A stretch of DNA of 64,000 nt from Staphylococcus borealis (GTDB taxonomy: Bacteria > Bacillota > Bacilli > Staphylococcales > Staphylococcaceae), in NCBI RefSeq assembly GCF_001224225.1, contig NZ_CUEE01000003.1, positions 218,491-282,490 of the forward strand, in the 5' to 3' direction. The position numbers and the translations under genes are program-made. The notes beneath the pieces are model-generated. The model did not search any database, had not been told where the DNA came from, and worked only from the letters and a program-made list of their open reading frames with translations. Positions within the stretch are counted from its first letter, which is position 1; every line of letters begins with the position of its first letter. Below are positions 1 through 8,980 of this stretch, piece after piece.

Positions 1-494
1 ATGATAAACATTTGACGCCCTTCCATTTTAGGTTTCTGTTCAACAGTGGCAATATCTTTACATTCGTCAGCGAATTTTTCTAATACGCGTTGACCAATTT
101 CTTTATGCGTAATTGCACGACCTCTAAAACGAATAGAAACTTTACATTTATCGCCTTTAGATAAGAATTTACGACCATTTTTCAACTTAGTTTGGAAATC
201 GTGTTCCTCAATAGTTGGACTTAAGCGTATTTCTTTAACATTGATAACTTTTTGTTTCTTTTTCATTTCTTTTTCTTTTTTCTGTTGTTCGAATTTATAT
301 TTACCATAATCCATGATTCTTGCAACAGGTGGTTTAGCATTTGGTGCTACAACTACTAAATCTAATTCAACACGTTCAGCCATTTCTAATGCTTCTCGTT
401 TTGATTTAACACCAATTTGGTCACCATTTTGGCCAATTAAACGTAATTCTTTAGCGCGAATCTTTTCGTTAACTTGCGTTTGATCTTTTGCTAT
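1..494 (-). CDS. infC: Translation initiation factor IF-3 (3' end cut by window edge)
   Basis: IF-3 binds the 30S subunit, prevents early 50S joining and checks start-codon choice. The visible part reads as IF-3 with the N-terminal segment [11 protein letters not shown], the Lys-rich linker near [11 protein letters not shown] and the C-terminal [19 protein letters not shown] core; about 164 of roughly 175 codons are present and the gene runs off the left edge. I place the start at an ATA codon (492-494) because a GGGAGGTG Shine-Dalgarno lies at 501-508, six bases upstream. The in-frame GTG at 501-503 is inside that Shine-Dalgarno and cannot use it. Rare AUU/AUA-type starts are known for infC and serve autoregulation by IF-3. 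rpmI and rplT are expected beyond the edge. Identity is certain; the start codon is inferred. Confidence 0.95.
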   Translation of the reverse strand, partial: MAKDQTQVNEKIRAKELRLIGQNGDQIGVKSKREALEMAERVELDLVVVAPNAKPPVARIMDYGKYKFEQQKKEKEMKKKQKVINVKEIRLSPTIEEHDFQTKLKNGRKFLSKGDKCKVSIRFRGRAITHKEIGQRVLEKFADECKDIATVEQKPKMEGRQMFI

Positions 495-500
495 GGTTGA

Positions 501-673
501 CACCTCCCAAAATTTTACGAAATTTTCCAAGCAAAAAGAGCGAACATAGAATGCCCGCTCTTCTCTCATACACATATAATGTGTGACATGATTAACCTGC
601 CAACTGCTTGATGCGTCGCTACAGGTGAGAAACGGGTGTTTCTACTTGGTACGTTTCGTATTCAACGTTATTA
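501..673 (-). promoter_or_regulatory. infC leader with attenuator hairpin (L20-leader type)
   Basis: The region between the infC promoter and its Shine-Dalgarno is a leader of about 170 nt. On the minus strand it contains a hairpin with stem AAGAGCG/CGCTCTT (536-542 with 556-562) followed by TTTTTGC, which looks like an intrinsic terminator inside the leader. In Bacillus the infC-rpmI-rplT leader is a target of ribosomal protein L20, which promotes premature termination. Location and architecture fit that family; the exact L20 pseudoknot was not modelled. Confidence 0.7.
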
Positions 674-702
674 ATCATATCAGTGTATGTGGTATAAGTC
701 AA
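674..702 (-). promoter_or_regulatory. Promoter of infC operon
   Basis: On the minus strand a -35 TTGACT (697-702) and a -10 TATGAT (674-679) are separated by exactly 17 bases. The -35 lies only about 14 bases downstream of the lysP stop codon, so there is no room for a lysP terminator. Confidence 0.8.
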
Positions 703-716
703 CAAATATTTTTAAT

Positions 717-2210
717 TTAATGATGTTTTACTTCATCCATTGATACATCTTGTCTTAAGTCTACTTTATCCAATGGAATCATCTTAGTTTTATATCTCAA
801 TTTATGATAAATAAAGAACACTAAGAATACTGGAATACCCATGTATGTGATAACAAATCGATTTAAATCAAAATGACCTGTTTTAATGAAATCAACATCT
901 TGGCCAATGATAACAATCACACAAAGTATCCCTGCAAAAATTGGACCGAATGGGAACCATTTTGCTTTATATTTTAATTCTCTCTTACTGTGATGTTGTT
1001 TTTCAAATGCGCGTCTAAATCTATAATGACTAATCGCAATACCAACCCATGCGATAAAGCCTGTCATACCACTTGCAGCAACAATATATTCATATGCGTC
1101 ACCACTTAGTTTTTGGACTAAGAAAATAATAACAACTAAAATTGCTGTCGCAAATAATGATAAGTATGGCACACCATATTTATTCGTTTTACCAAATGAA
1201 TGGAAAGCTAATTTATCTTTACTCATAGAATATAACATTCGTGTTGATGCATACATACCTGAGTTACCTGCAGATAATACAGAAGTTAAAATAACTGCAT
1301 TCATAAATGATGCTGCAAAGGCTAAACCAGCATTTTTGAATACTAATGTAAAAGGTGACGTAGCAATATTGTCATCGCCACCCATCAAAGCATTGCTATC
1401 ATAAGGAATTAACATACCAATAACAAATATCGCTAAAATATAGAATAGTAATATTCTCCAAAACACTTGTTTAATGGCTTTTGGTACTGCGCGCTCTGGA
1501 TTTTCAGATTCTCCAGCAGTTATACCAATTAATTCAGTACCTTGGAATGAGAATCCAGCAACTAAGAATACACCTAGAATTGATAGTAAACTGCCGCCTA
1601 GGTTGCCACCTAAAATAGGTCCTTCACCCTTAGTAAATGTATCAAAGCCTACAAATTCGCCACCCATGATACCTAATATCGTTAACAAACCAATGACGAT
1701 AAAGATGATAACTGTTACAACTTTGATTAATGCGAACCAATATTCACTTTCTCCATAAACTCTCACTGATAAAGAATTCAAAGCGAATATAATGACTAAG
1801 AAAATACAACTCCATATCCAAGCTGGAATGCCAGCCATTGGTGTCCAATATTGAATAACTTGAGCAGCAATTGTAACATCCGCTGCAACTGTAATAACCC
1901 AGTTAAACCAATAATTCCATCCTAACGCAAATCCTAAAGATGGATCTACGAATCGTGTTGCATAAGTACTGAATGATCCAGAAACCGGTAGATAAGTTGC
2001 CATTTCACCAAGAGATGTCATTAGGAAAAACACCATCGCACCTATAATGGCATACGCAATTAAAGCACCTAATGCACCAGCATCATGTATTGCACCACCA
2101 GATGTCATGAATAATCCAGTTCCTATACAACCTCCCATAGCGATCATAGAAATATGGCGATCTTTCAATCCTCTTTTGATACCGTCATTTTGACTTTCTA
2201 CTTTTCTCAT
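717..2210 (-). CDS. lysP: Lysine-specific APC-family permease
   Basis: A 497-residue integral membrane transporter of the amino acid-polyamine-organocation superfamily, expected to import L-lysine by proton symport. It has the usual 12 hydrophobic segments, the substrate-site glycine motif GGCIGTGLF near residues 26-34 in helix 1, and the helix 6 GTELIGITAGE signature typical of the AAT/LysP group. The start is supported by AAAGGGAGCTTCT just before the ATG. Substrate assignment rests on similarity to LysP and, independently, on the lysine riboswitch in the leader. It lies between thrS and infC, all on the minus strand, with no unconditional terminator at either end. Histidine or arginine as substrate would be the alternative, but the riboswitch argues for lysine. 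Confidence 0.9.
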   Translation of the reverse strand: MRKVESQNDGIKRGLKDRHISMIAMGGCIGTGLFMTSGGAIHDAGALGALIAYAIIGAMVFFLMTSLGEMATYLPVSGSFSTYATRFVDPSLGFALGWNYWFNWVITVAADVTIAAQVIQYWTPMAGIPAWIWSCIFLVIIFALNSLSVRVYGESEYWFALIKVVTVIIFIVIGLLTILGIMGGEFVGFDTFTKGEGPILGGNLGGSLLSILGVFLVAGFSFQGTELIGITAGESENPERAVPKAIKQVFWRILLFYILAIFVIGMLIPYDSNALMGGDDNIATSPFTLVFKNAGLAFAASFMNAVILTSVLSAGNSGMYASTRMLYSMSKDKLAFHSFGKTNKYGVPYLSLFATAILVVIIFLVQKLSGDAYEYIVAASGMTGFIAWVGIAISHYRFRRAFEKQHHSKRELKYKAKWFPFGPIFAGILCVIVIIGQDVDFIKTGHFDLNRFVITYMGIPVFLVFFIYHKLRYKTKMIPLDKVDLRQDVSMDEVKHH

Positions 2211-2325
2211 AGAAGCTCCCTTTCTTACAGTAGAGGCTAACTAAAATCGTTTTGTTGTGTTATGCGATGATTATGAACGCATTCAATCAATACTTTCAAA
2301 CCATTTTTCATACTATTTAAAGCAC

Positions 2326-2363
2326 ATAAAAATGGTTGCATACCTTAAGATATGCAACCATTT
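2326..2363 (-). terminator. Lysine-riboswitch terminator before lysP
   Basis: An inverted repeat pairs AATGGTTGCATA (2331-2342) with TATGCAACCATT (2351-2362), and on the minus strand it is followed by TTTTAT. It lies directly downstream of the aptamer and so serves as its expression platform; lysine binding would favour this hairpin and stop transcription before lysP. Confidence 0.85.
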
Positions 2364-2370
2364 GCTTAAT

Positions 2371-2545
2371 CTATTTCGGTAGCACATCACAAATTGTGAC
2401 AGTACAGTTTCTGTTCGATAACTGTCCCAACAAATGATCTTTAAGGATATCATTCATTTCGGCATCTTTACCTTTCACACTTTCAACATACGTTCCCTAA
2501 CAACTTCTGAAGTGTTACTCATTAAAGACGCAACCTCTAACTCTT
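2371..2545 (-). promoter_or_regulatory. Lysine riboswitch (L box) aptamer
   Basis: The minus-strand RNA carries the conserved L-box blocks in order: AGAGGTTGCG, then AATGAGTAACAC, then AGGTAAAGATGCCGAAATGA, then the TTGGGACAG...CTGTCACAA arm, and the closing GTGCTACCGAAATAG. These match the five-helix lysine riboswitch core as known from Bacillus lysC and other Gram-positive lysine genes. The aptamer sits about 26 nt downstream of a good promoter and is followed by a terminator hairpin, so lysP should be shut off when lysine is plentiful. Confidence 0.88.
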
Positions 2546-2564
2546 TTTTATTTAACTATATAGT

Positions 2565-2593
2565 AATATACATTATGCTGTCTTTTTTATCAA
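2565..2593 (-). promoter_or_regulatory. lysP promoter
   Basis: Minus-strand -35 TTGATA (2588-2593) and -10 TATATT (2565-2570) are spaced by 17 bases. The -35 box ends two bases after the thrS stop codon. Confidence 0.75.
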
Positions 2594-2595
2594 GA

Positions 2596-4533
2596 CTATC
2601 TGCGTTTTTTCAAACGAATTTCATCAACTAAATTCCAAATGAATTCATCTTTTTCAACTGTGTCTTGATCTTGAGAACCATACTTACGTACATTAACCTC
2701 GTTATTTTCAACTTCTTTATCGCCTACTACAATTTGATAAGGTATTTTTTGCATTTGGGCTTCACGTATTTTGTAACCCATTTTTTCATTACGGTCATCA
2801 ATTTCTACACGCACACCTTGTGATTTTAATTCATCTTGTAAATTTCTAGCATAATCATAATGTAAGTCTACATTAACTGGGATAATTTCAACTTGTTTTG
2901 GTGCTAACCATGTTGGGAAGGCACCTTTTGTTTCCTCAGTTAAGAAGGCTACGAAACGTTCCATAGTTGAAACGACACCACGATGAATAACGACTGGTCG
3001 ATGATTTTCACCATCACTACCGATGTAAGTTAATTCAAATCTTTCTGGTAATAAGAAATCAATTTGCGCAGTAGATAATGTTTCTTCTTTACCCATAGCA
3101 GTTTTAACCTGTACGTCTAGTTTTGGACCGTAGAATGCCGCTTCGCCAATCGCTTCAACGTATGGTAATCCCATCTCATCAACCGCTTCTTTTAGCATAG
3201 TTTCAGCTTTATTCCACATTTCATCGTCATCCATATATTTCTCTTTGTCTTCAGGATCTCTGTAACTTAATCTAAATGTATAATCTTCAAAGCCAAAGTC
3301 TCTATATACTTCTTGAATCATATTTACAACACGTTTAAACTCATCTTTGATTTGATCAGGTCTTACAAAAATGTGAGAGTCATTTAAAGTCATTCCACGT
3401 ACACGTTGTAATCCTGATACAGCACCACTCGCTTCATATCTATGCATAGTACCTAACTCAGCAATACGAATAGGTAATTCACGATAAGAATGTGGACGAT
3501 TGTTATAAACCATCATATGATGCGGACAGTTCATAGGTCGTAATACCATCTCTTCTGTTTCATCTAATTTCATTGGTGGGAACATATCATCTCTATAATG
3601 GTCCCAGTGTCCAGACGTTTTATATAACTCCACATTTGCTAATACAGGTGTATAAACATGGTCATATCCCATACTTACCTCTTTATCAACAATGTAGCGT
3701 TCAATTTCACGACGGATTGTAGCACCGTTTGGTAACCATAATGGTAATCCAGCCCCTACTAATTGGTTATTAGTGAATAGTTCTAAATCTTTACCAATTC
3801 GGCGATGATCTCGTTCACGACGTTCTTCAAGCATTTCTAAATGTGCTTTTAAATCTTTTTTATCGAAAAAGGCTGTACCATAAATACGTTGTAACATTTT
3901 ATTATTACTGTCTCCACGCCAATAGGCACCAGCAGTTGAAAGTAACTTGAATTCTTTGATTTTAGAAGTTGAAGGAACGTGCACACCGCGACATAAATCC
4001 GTAAATTCACCTTGAGAATATAACGTTACACTCTCATCTTCGGGAATAGCATCGATTAATTCTAATTTATATGGATCATCTTTGAAGAAAGCTTTGGCTT
4101 CATCTCTAGATACAACTTTGCGTTCAATTTTATGATTTTCATTAACAATTTGTTTCATTGTTTTTTCAATTTTTTCAAAGTCATCTGATGAAACTTTTTC
4201 GTCCATATCAAAATCATAATAAAAACCGCCATCTATAACCGGTCCAACACCAAATTTCACATCACCGTATAAACGTTTTAAAGCTTGAGCCATTAAATGT
4301 GCAGTAGAATGGCGTAAAACTTCAAGTGCTTCATCACTACCAGGTGTTACAATTTCAATACTTCCATCTTCTTCTAATGGTCTTGTTAAATCCACCATTT
4401 GATTATTAAATTTACCAGCCACAGCTTTTTTTCTTAATCCTGGGCTAATTGATTGCGCTATATCTTCAGTTGTTGTTCCTTTATCAAACGCTTTCGAATT
4501 ACCATCTGGAAATTGAACATTGATTTGATCCAT
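2596..4533 (-). CDS. thrS: Threonyl-tRNA synthetase
   Basis: Cytoplasmic class II synthetase that charges tRNA-Thr; 645 residues, the usual length for the bacterial enzyme. Domains in order: TGS domain (about 1-63), the editing domain with HSTAH (75-79), which removes mischarged serine, the class II catalytic core with the zinc-site motif MNCPHH (334-339), the motif 2 region [17 protein letters not shown], and a C-terminal anticodon-binding domain ending [15 protein letters not shown] Shine-Dalgarno precedes the ATG. The gene is preceded by a T-box leader and has no terminator of its own before the lysP promoter. Several positions differ from the S. aureus sequence as I recall it, which argues for another staphylococcal species. 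Confidence 0.98.
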   Translation of the reverse strand: MDQINVQFPDGNSKAFDKGTTTEDIAQSISPGLRKKAVAGKFNNQMVDLTRPLEEDGSIEIVTPGSDEALEVLRHSTAHLMAQALKRLYGDVKFGVGPVIDGGFYYDFDMDEKVSSDDFEKIEKTMKQIVNENHKIERKVVSRDEAKAFFKDDPYKLELIDAIPEDESVTLYSQGEFTDLCRGVHVPSTSKIKEFKLLSTAGAYWRGDSNNKMLQRIYGTAFFDKKDLKAHLEMLEERRERDHRRIGKDLELFTNNQLVGAGLPLWLPNGATIRREIERYIVDKEVSMGYDHVYTPVLANVELYKTSGHWDHYRDDMFPPMKLDETEEMVLRPMNCPHHMMVYNNRPHSYRELPIRIAELGTMHRYEASGAVSGLQRVRGMTLNDSHIFVRPDQIKDEFKRVVNMIQEVYRDFGFEDYTFRLSYRDPEDKEKYMDDDEMWNKAETMLKEAVDEMGLPYVEAIGEAAFYGPKLDVQVKTAMGKEETLSTAQIDFLLPERFELTYIGSDGENHRPVVIHRGVVSTMERFVAFLTEETKGAFPTWLAPKQVEIIPVNVDLHYDYARNLQDELKSQGVRVEIDDRNEKMGYKIREAQMQKIPYQIVVGDKEVENNEVNVRKYGSQDQDTVEKDEFIWNLVDEIRLKKRR

Positions 4534-4574
4534 TTATAAAACCTCCGTAATTAAATTCTATTTTCGTTGAAATA

Positions 4575-4812
4575 AAAAAACTCGCCCCCTAAAAAAGGGA
4601 CGAGTTTATCGTGGTACCACCCTAGTTATTTAGCAATTGCTAAACATCTCTGCTTAAGATAACGGTCTTGAGCCGGGCATTGATTACCAATACCTAATAA
4701 TGAAGGAGTAATAACTTAATATGTTAGCTAAATTCTCATCCTAAATATTAGCTCGCTGTATAACATGGATTAAATTATCATATCTTCAACTATTTCAACG
4801 ATTAAGATTTAT
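4575..4812 (-). promoter_or_regulatory. T-box leader of thrS (tRNA-Thr sensing)
   Basis: The leader between promoter and thrS is about 280 nt and ends with the T-box sequence AGGGTGGTACCACG (minus strand, near 4611-4624), followed by the terminator at 4578-4599. Upstream it has a long Stem I region with AGCGAG, as in other T-boxes. Uncharged tRNA-Thr would pair with the specifier and the TGGN bulge and stabilise antitermination. I could not fix the specifier triplet with confidence; an ACT in ATTACTCC is a possible candidate. Confidence 0.85.
4578..4599 (-). terminator. T-box terminator hairpin of thrS
   Basis: AAACTCG...CCCCT pairs with AGGGA...CGAGTTT; on the minus strand the hairpin ends in a run of seven T. 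It overlaps the T-box antiterminator side (TGGTACCACG just upstream), the classic mutually exclusive arrangement. Confidence 0.85.
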
Positions 4813-4816
4813 CTTA

Positions 4817-4844
4817 ATTATACAATAGTTATTTTAAATTTCAA
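4817..4844 (-). promoter_or_regulatory. thrS promoter
   Basis: Minus-strand -35 TTGAAA (4839-4844) and -10 TATAAT (4817-4822) have a 16-base spacer. The -35 overlaps the dnaI stop codon (4841-4843). Confidence 0.78.
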
Positions 4845-5761
4845 TTATTTCTTAAATTTTTACCATCTAAATAATATGGTGTTGACAATGTTTTAATTCT
4901 TTCTATAATTCTAGCCGCTTTCGTTTCTTCTGCTCCTTCACGCGTAATCGATAAATGATGCTCTAACTCGTCAAAATTTAAATTTGATGAGAAAAATGTC
5001 GGAAGTTCTTGGACCATTCGATAGTGTAACAGTGGACCAATCACTTCATCTCTCACCCATGGTGTCACTTCTTCTGCGCCAATATCATCTATCATTAATA
5101 TATTTGCTTCTCTTATGCGTTGTAACTTAGTTTCGTAACTACCATCTTTGAAACCACTTTTAAGCGTACGAATATATTCAGGTAAATAAACAATCGTAGA
5201 GGCAATACTTTTAGCTTTAAGTTGGTTTGCAATTGCACCTAAGATAAAAGACTTACCTGTTCCAAATGGACCATGAATATACATACCTTTTACCTTCTCG
5301 CCATTAACTAATTGCTTGCACATATCATTCGCATGTTTAGCGATAGCTAGTCGATGTATATCTGAATCGTAGATATCTTTCATCTTAGCGTTTAATGTAT
5401 CGCGTTGCATATGGTGTGAAGTTATTAAATGCGCATTGAATTTTTCTTCATCATGTTTAATTTTACATGGACACATATTATAACGAATTTTTATTCTATG
5501 ATTCTCCACATATAATTCAGGAACATGTCCTTTTACAAAATTCGGACAGTGTTCGTAATCATGACCATCATAAATCTTTTGTTGATCTTTATACTCTTGT
5601 AATACATTCAGATCATTATCAATGATGTCGTTCGTCAATTCAGATTGATGCTGATTTAAGAATGCTTTTACAGCAGGGTCATTTATGACTTGCTGCTTGA
5701 TCTTAGCAATTCGTTTCTCTAAATCTCCATTTGCCTTGATAATACTATTAAATGACTTCAT
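4841..5761 (-). CDS. dnaI: Primosomal helicase loader DnaI
   Basis: An AAA+ ATPase that loads the replicative helicase DnaC together with DnaB and DnaD at oriC and stalled forks. The 306 residues show an N-terminal helicase-binding region with a Cys/His cluster (C72, H79, C97, C99) matching the zinc-binding domain of Bacillus DnaI. The C-terminal AAA+ core carries Walker A GPFGTGKS (164-171) and Walker B ILMIDDIG. The ATG follows the dnaB stop directly (zero-base gap) and GAGGATTAA gives the ribosome site, so translation is probably coupled. It is the last gene of the nrdR-dnaB-dnaI run, and its stop codon is overlapped by the thrS promoter. Confidence 0.95.
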   Translation of the reverse strand: MKSFNSIIKANGDLEKRIAKIKQQVINDPAVKAFLNQHQSELTNDIIDNDLNVLQEYKDQQKIYDGHDYEHCPNFVKGHVPELYVENHRIKIRYNMCPCKIKHDEEKFNAHLITSHHMQRDTLNAKMKDIYDSDIHRLAIAKHANDMCKQLVNGEKVKGMYIHGPFGTGKSFILGAIANQLKAKSIASTIVYLPEYIRTLKSGFKDGSYETKLQRIREANILMIDDIGAEEVTPWVRDEVIGPLLHYRMVQELPTFFSSNLNFDELEHHLSITREGAEETKAARIIERIKTLSTPYYLDGKNLRNN

Positions 5762-7153
5762 TTAATCCTCCTCCCAATCACGTATGAGTTGTTCACGGAA
5801 TGCAGCGCGTTCTTTTTCAAAACGTTCCTGTTCTTCTTTGGTTAGTGCTTTTTCCTGTTTTTCCTGTCCTCTATTTTTCAACCATTTTGGCGTTTTCTCT
5901 CTAGATACGATTTCTCGAGATTTAGCATATCGTTTTCTTGATTGAGATTTATCGTTGCCTTTGTAATCGGCTTTTTGCTCACTAGCTTTTAATGCGTAGT
6001 CATATGCCTCTTTTGCAGACTTAATGCCCAATTTCTTCCAGTTTGATGCAATTTCTAAAATGTATGTCTTTGGTAATTTCATATCATTTTTTAACATGAC
6101 AAATTGAAGCAAAATATTTATAACACCATAGTTTAACTTTTCTCTTTCAATTAATTCTTCAACCATTTTCTTTTGTTGGAATGTTGGCTCTGACCCAGAC
6201 CAAGATGTCAACATATCAATCGGGCTCGTTTCTTCTAACAATTGCAACCAATTATTATCTGTAGTGACTTGTTCTGACGATGTAGCTTGACGAATATGAG
6301 TAGCTTCACTTTCGCTTTCACTGCTACCTTTTGGTTCCAACTTAGGTAATTGTTGATTATGTTCAATCAAATAGTACGAACGGGCATGTTTTCTAATTTC
6401 TTCATGCGATAACTGTTGATTACTTGTAATTGAATTTAAAATAATACGCTTCATAGCATCTTCTGTTAAACCATATAATGTCGCTAATTGAACTATTAAA
6501 TCTTTGGTTTCTTTAGTAATAATTTCATCGCTAATAAAATGGTTACGTAGCATCTCTTTTAAAATTTCAAAATCAAATGACACATTAGATAAATCAATAC
6601 CATTGTACGACTTTTCTTTTTTTATTGATGATGCATCTACAGGAACATTAGCATGAGGTACTTTAAATACATCAGTGAATTTGCGCGTAACTTGTTGAAA
6701 GCCATTTAAATCAGGTTCTTGCTTTTTAAAATAATTTTTTAGGCTTTTATAACGTTGTTTATCAACTTGATTATATAAGTAAACAGATAACATAGGATCA
6801 TTAAAAAATTGATATGCCGTAGGTGGCTGTACTAATTCATAAATGAAAAATGATTGTTGTTCATCGTGATTTACATATGTTTTAATCAAACCAATTGCTT
6901 CTAATAAATCCATATATTGACGAAATTCTGCCAAATTCAATTTTAATTCATTCATGATTGTATAATGCGTTAATGTTTCATCACTGTTCACAAATTGGTT
7001 CATAAAGTGATATGTACCTATAGCTTGTGCGCCTATTAAGGGCATGTACAATCGATTAAGTATCTCCAAATGATTATGATTAAATTGGAATTGACGATAC
7101 ACTTTATAACCGTCATGCGGGCTTAAACCATATTCATATGAGTGCAAACTCAT
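5762..7153 (-). CDS. dnaB: Replication initiation and membrane attachment protein DnaB
   Basis: Firmicute DnaB (not the helicase) takes part in PriA/oriC primosome assembly with DnaD and DnaI and attaches the origin to the membrane. The 463-residue protein has the expected layout: an N-terminal DDBH1-type domain (starting LSPHDGYKVYRQF), a middle linker rich in Ser/Glu/Thr near residues 275-300, and a C-terminal DDBH2 domain with WSGSEPTFQQKKMVEELIE and the YGVINILLQFV segment. A strongly charged Lys/Glu/Arg tail follows. It begins immediately after the nrdR stop codon and ends immediately before dnaI, forming a tight three-gene unit. Confidence 0.93.
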   Translation of the reverse strand: MSLHSYEYGLSPHDGYKVYRQFQFNHNHLEILNRLYMPLIGAQAIGTYHFMNQFVNSDETLTHYTIMNELKLNLAEFRQYMDLLEAIGLIKTYVNHDEQQSFFIYELVQPPTAYQFFNDPMLSVYLYNQVDKQRYKSLKNYFKKQEPDLNGFQQVTRKFTDVFKVPHANVPVDASSIKKEKSYNGIDLSNVSFDFEILKEMLRNHFISDEIITKETKDLIVQLATLYGLTEDAMKRIILNSITSNQQLSHEEIRKHARSYYLIEHNQQLPKLEPKGSSESESEATHIRQATSSEQVTTDNNWLQLLEETSPIDMLTSWSGSEPTFQQKKMVEELIEREKLNYGVINILLQFVMLKNDMKLPKTYILEIASNWKKLGIKSAKEAYDYALKASEQKADYKGNDKSQSRKRYAKSREIVSREKTPKWLKNRGQEKQEKALTKEEQERFEKERAAFREQLIRDWEED

Positions 7154-7624
7154 TTATATATCACTCCGTTTATTATCATTCAAGATGCCTTGCATTGATG
7201 CTAATAATTGATCAACATCTTTAAATTCTTTATATACTGAAGCAAATCTTACATAAGATACTTGATCAACATGCATTAATAAATTCATTACATGTTCTCC
7301 GATATCTCTAGAAGAAATTTCTGTTTGGCCGCTATCACGTAATTGCCATTCAACCTTATTCGTAATATCCTCTAATTGCTGATAACGTACAGGTCGCTTC
7401 TCACATGATCTAACAAGTCCATTCAATATTTTCTCTCTTAAAAATTGTTCTCGCGTCCCATCCTTCTTAACCACAATTAATGGACTTACTTCTATATGTT
7501 CAAATGTCGTAAATCGAGTGCCACAATTTTCACATTCTCTTCTACGTCTAATTGCATTAGCATCATCTGCATGTCTTGAATCAACAACACGCGAATGCGT
7601 TGAACTACATTTTGGGCATTTCAT
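7154..7624 (-). CDS. nrdR: Transcriptional repressor NrdR
   Basis: NrdR senses ATP/dATP and represses ribonucleotide reductase genes through NrdR boxes. The 156-residue protein starts MKCPKC and shows the zinc ribbon CPKC...CENC followed by an ATP-cone domain ([15 protein letters not shown] onward). I chose the ATG at 7622-7624, with GAGGGTG seven bases upstream. A longer reading frame back to 7693 would put the start upstream of the -35 of the apparent promoter and adds 23 residues not found in the family. Linkage to dnaB-dnaI ties dNTP supply control to replication initiation. Confidence 0.95.
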   Translation of the reverse strand: MKCPKCSSTHSRVVDSRHADDANAIRRRRECENCGTRFTTFEHIEVSPLIVVKKDGTREQFLREKILNGLVRSCEKRPVRYQQLEDITNKVEWQLRDSGQTEISSRDIGEHVMNLLMHVDQVSYVRFASVYKEFKDVDQLLASMQGILNDNKRSDI

Positions 7625-7655
7625 TTCTTTCACCCTCTTGAATAGATTATGATTC

Positions 7656-7682
7656 ATTATACTATAAAAGCATTCTAGACAA
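7656..7682 (-). promoter_or_regulatory. Promoter of nrdR-dnaB-dnaI
   Basis: Minus-strand -10 TATAAT (7656-7661) with -35 TTGTCT (7677-7682), spacer 15, shorter than ideal. The position about 30 bases before the nrdR start fits. No NrdR box was seen here. Confidence 0.55.
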
Positions 7683-7810
7683 AAGAAGTCCAATGCGCAT
7701 TAAAAAAACACTAAAATTAAAAAAAATTAATAAAAATTCTAATTCACGTATAACCTATACCTTAATTTCTAATACTATGTAAAAGGTTTGTAACTAAATG
7801 ATATAAAACA

Positions 7811-7861
7811 AAAAGCGAGACTATTTAATCTTAGTTAAAAGATTTAATAGTCTCGCGATAT
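7811..7861 (-). terminator. gapB terminator
   Basis: A long perfect stem: GCGAGACTATTTAATCTT pairs with AAGATTTAATAGTCTCGC, loop AGTTAA. On the minus strand it runs into TTTTTGTTTTAT. Confidence 0.9.
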
Positions 7862-7878
7862 TCGACTGTTAAAATTTA

Positions 7879-8904
7879 TTATTTCGCAGTCGCAACATTT
7901 TCAGAACCAATTAATTTGGCAATTTGTTGAGCAACTTCAACTACTCTATTTGAATAACCCCACTCGTTATCATACCATGCAATCACTTTTACTTTATTAT
8001 CACCCATTACAATTGTGTTTTGAGCATCGATGACTGCTGAATTAGGGTTAGTATTAAAGTCCATTGAAACTAAAGGTGCATCTTCCACATCAAGAATACC
8101 ATCTAAACCTGCATTACGGAATGCATCATTAACTTGTTCTGCTGTTACGTTTTCTTTTAAATCAACCACTAAATCAACAAGTGAAACGTTTTTAGTTGGT
8201 ACACGTAAAGCTAAACCATGAAGTTTACCTTCTAATTCTGGTAGTACTTCTTTTAAAGCTTTAGCAGCACCAGTTGACGTTGGTATAATACTTTCGTTAC
8301 AAGAACGTGCGCGACGTAAGTCTTTATGTGGATTATCTATATTATTTTGATCATTTGTAATTGCATGAACTGTTGTCATAAGTCCATTAACAATACCAAA
8401 TTGATTATTTAAAACTTTAGCTACCGGTCCAATACAGTTTGTTGTACATGACGCATTACTAAAAATGTCATACGCTTCAACATCTAATTGATTATCATTT
8501 ACCCCTTTAACAACCATTTGTACATGTCCACCTTTAGATGGTCCAGTTAATAATACTTTTTTGGCCCCAGCTTTGATATGTCCAATCGCTTTGTCACCAT
8601 GATTAAATTTACCCGTAGCTTCAATAACGATATCAATATCTAACGCTTCCCAAGGTAAATTTTCAGGGTTACGGTCAGACACAAGTTTAATATCATGTCC
8701 ATCGACACGGATACCATTCTCAATAGGTTCAACCTTCTTATCGAATCTACCATGAGTAGTATCATAATTAATTAGATGCGCAATTGTTTCAGGTGGATAG
8801 CTTGCGTTAATCGCTACAATATTTAAGTCTTCTTTATGTAAAGCGATTCTTAACACCATTCTACCAATTCTACCCATACCATTAATTGCTATATTTGTTG
8901 ACAT
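7879..8904 (-). CDS. gapB: Glyceraldehyde-3-phosphate dehydrogenase, gluconeogenic type (GapB)
   Basis: Interconverts glyceraldehyde-3-phosphate and 1,3-bisphosphoglycerate. In Firmicutes with two GAPDHs, the GapB form works in gluconeogenesis, usually with NADP. The 341 residues start with the nucleotide fold INGMGRIGR and contain the active-site motif SNASCTTNC with catalytic C153. The lack of the glycolytic operon neighbours (pgk, tpi, eno) and the coaE-side location are typical of gapB. A consensus cre lies across the promoter, fitting CcpA repression when glucose is present. Cofactor preference is inferred from the family, not from a residue I could verify. Confidence 0.93.
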   Translation of the reverse strand: MSTNIAINGMGRIGRMVLRIALHKEDLNIVAINASYPPETIAHLINYDTTHGRFDKKVEPIENGIRVDGHDIKLVSDRNPENLPWEALDIDIVIEATGKFNHGDKAIGHIKAGAKKVLLTGPSKGGHVQMVVKGVNDNQLDVEAYDIFSNASCTTNCIGPVAKVLNNQFGIVNGLMTTVHAITNDQNNIDNPHKDLRRARSCNESIIPTSTGAAKALKEVLPELEGKLHGLALRVPTKNVSLVDLVVDLKENVTAEQVNDAFRNAGLDGILDVEDAPLVSMDFNTNPNSAVIDAQNTIVMGDNKVKVIAWYDNEWGYSNRVVEVAQQIAKLIGSENVATAK

Positions 8905-8952
8905 TTAAAGCACCCCTTGATTGTTTGTTTATATGTTATACTTTATAAAATT

Positions 8953-8980
8953 AGTGTAACATAATAACGGAAATTTGAAA
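8953..8980 (-). promoter_or_regulatory. gapB promoter (extended -10)
   Basis: Minus-strand -10 TACACT (8953-8958) preceded by TGT, giving an extended -10. A weak -35 TTTCAA (8975-8980) lies 16 bases upstream and overlaps the cre. Confidence 0.6.

Noticed and set aside
1474..1758. Plus-strand reading frame inside lysP
   Set aside because: Proline- and asparagine-rich shadow of the permease frame with no ribosome site; similar shadows inside ackA, pyk, ald and htrA were also set aside.
2434..2631. Plus-strand reading frame of 65 codons before lysP
   Set aside because: It covers the antisense of the lysine riboswitch and its promoter and has no coding features.
7625..7693. 23-residue N-terminal extension of NrdR
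   Set aside because: It lacks a ribosome site, is not found in the family, and its start would lie upstream of the promoter's -35 box.
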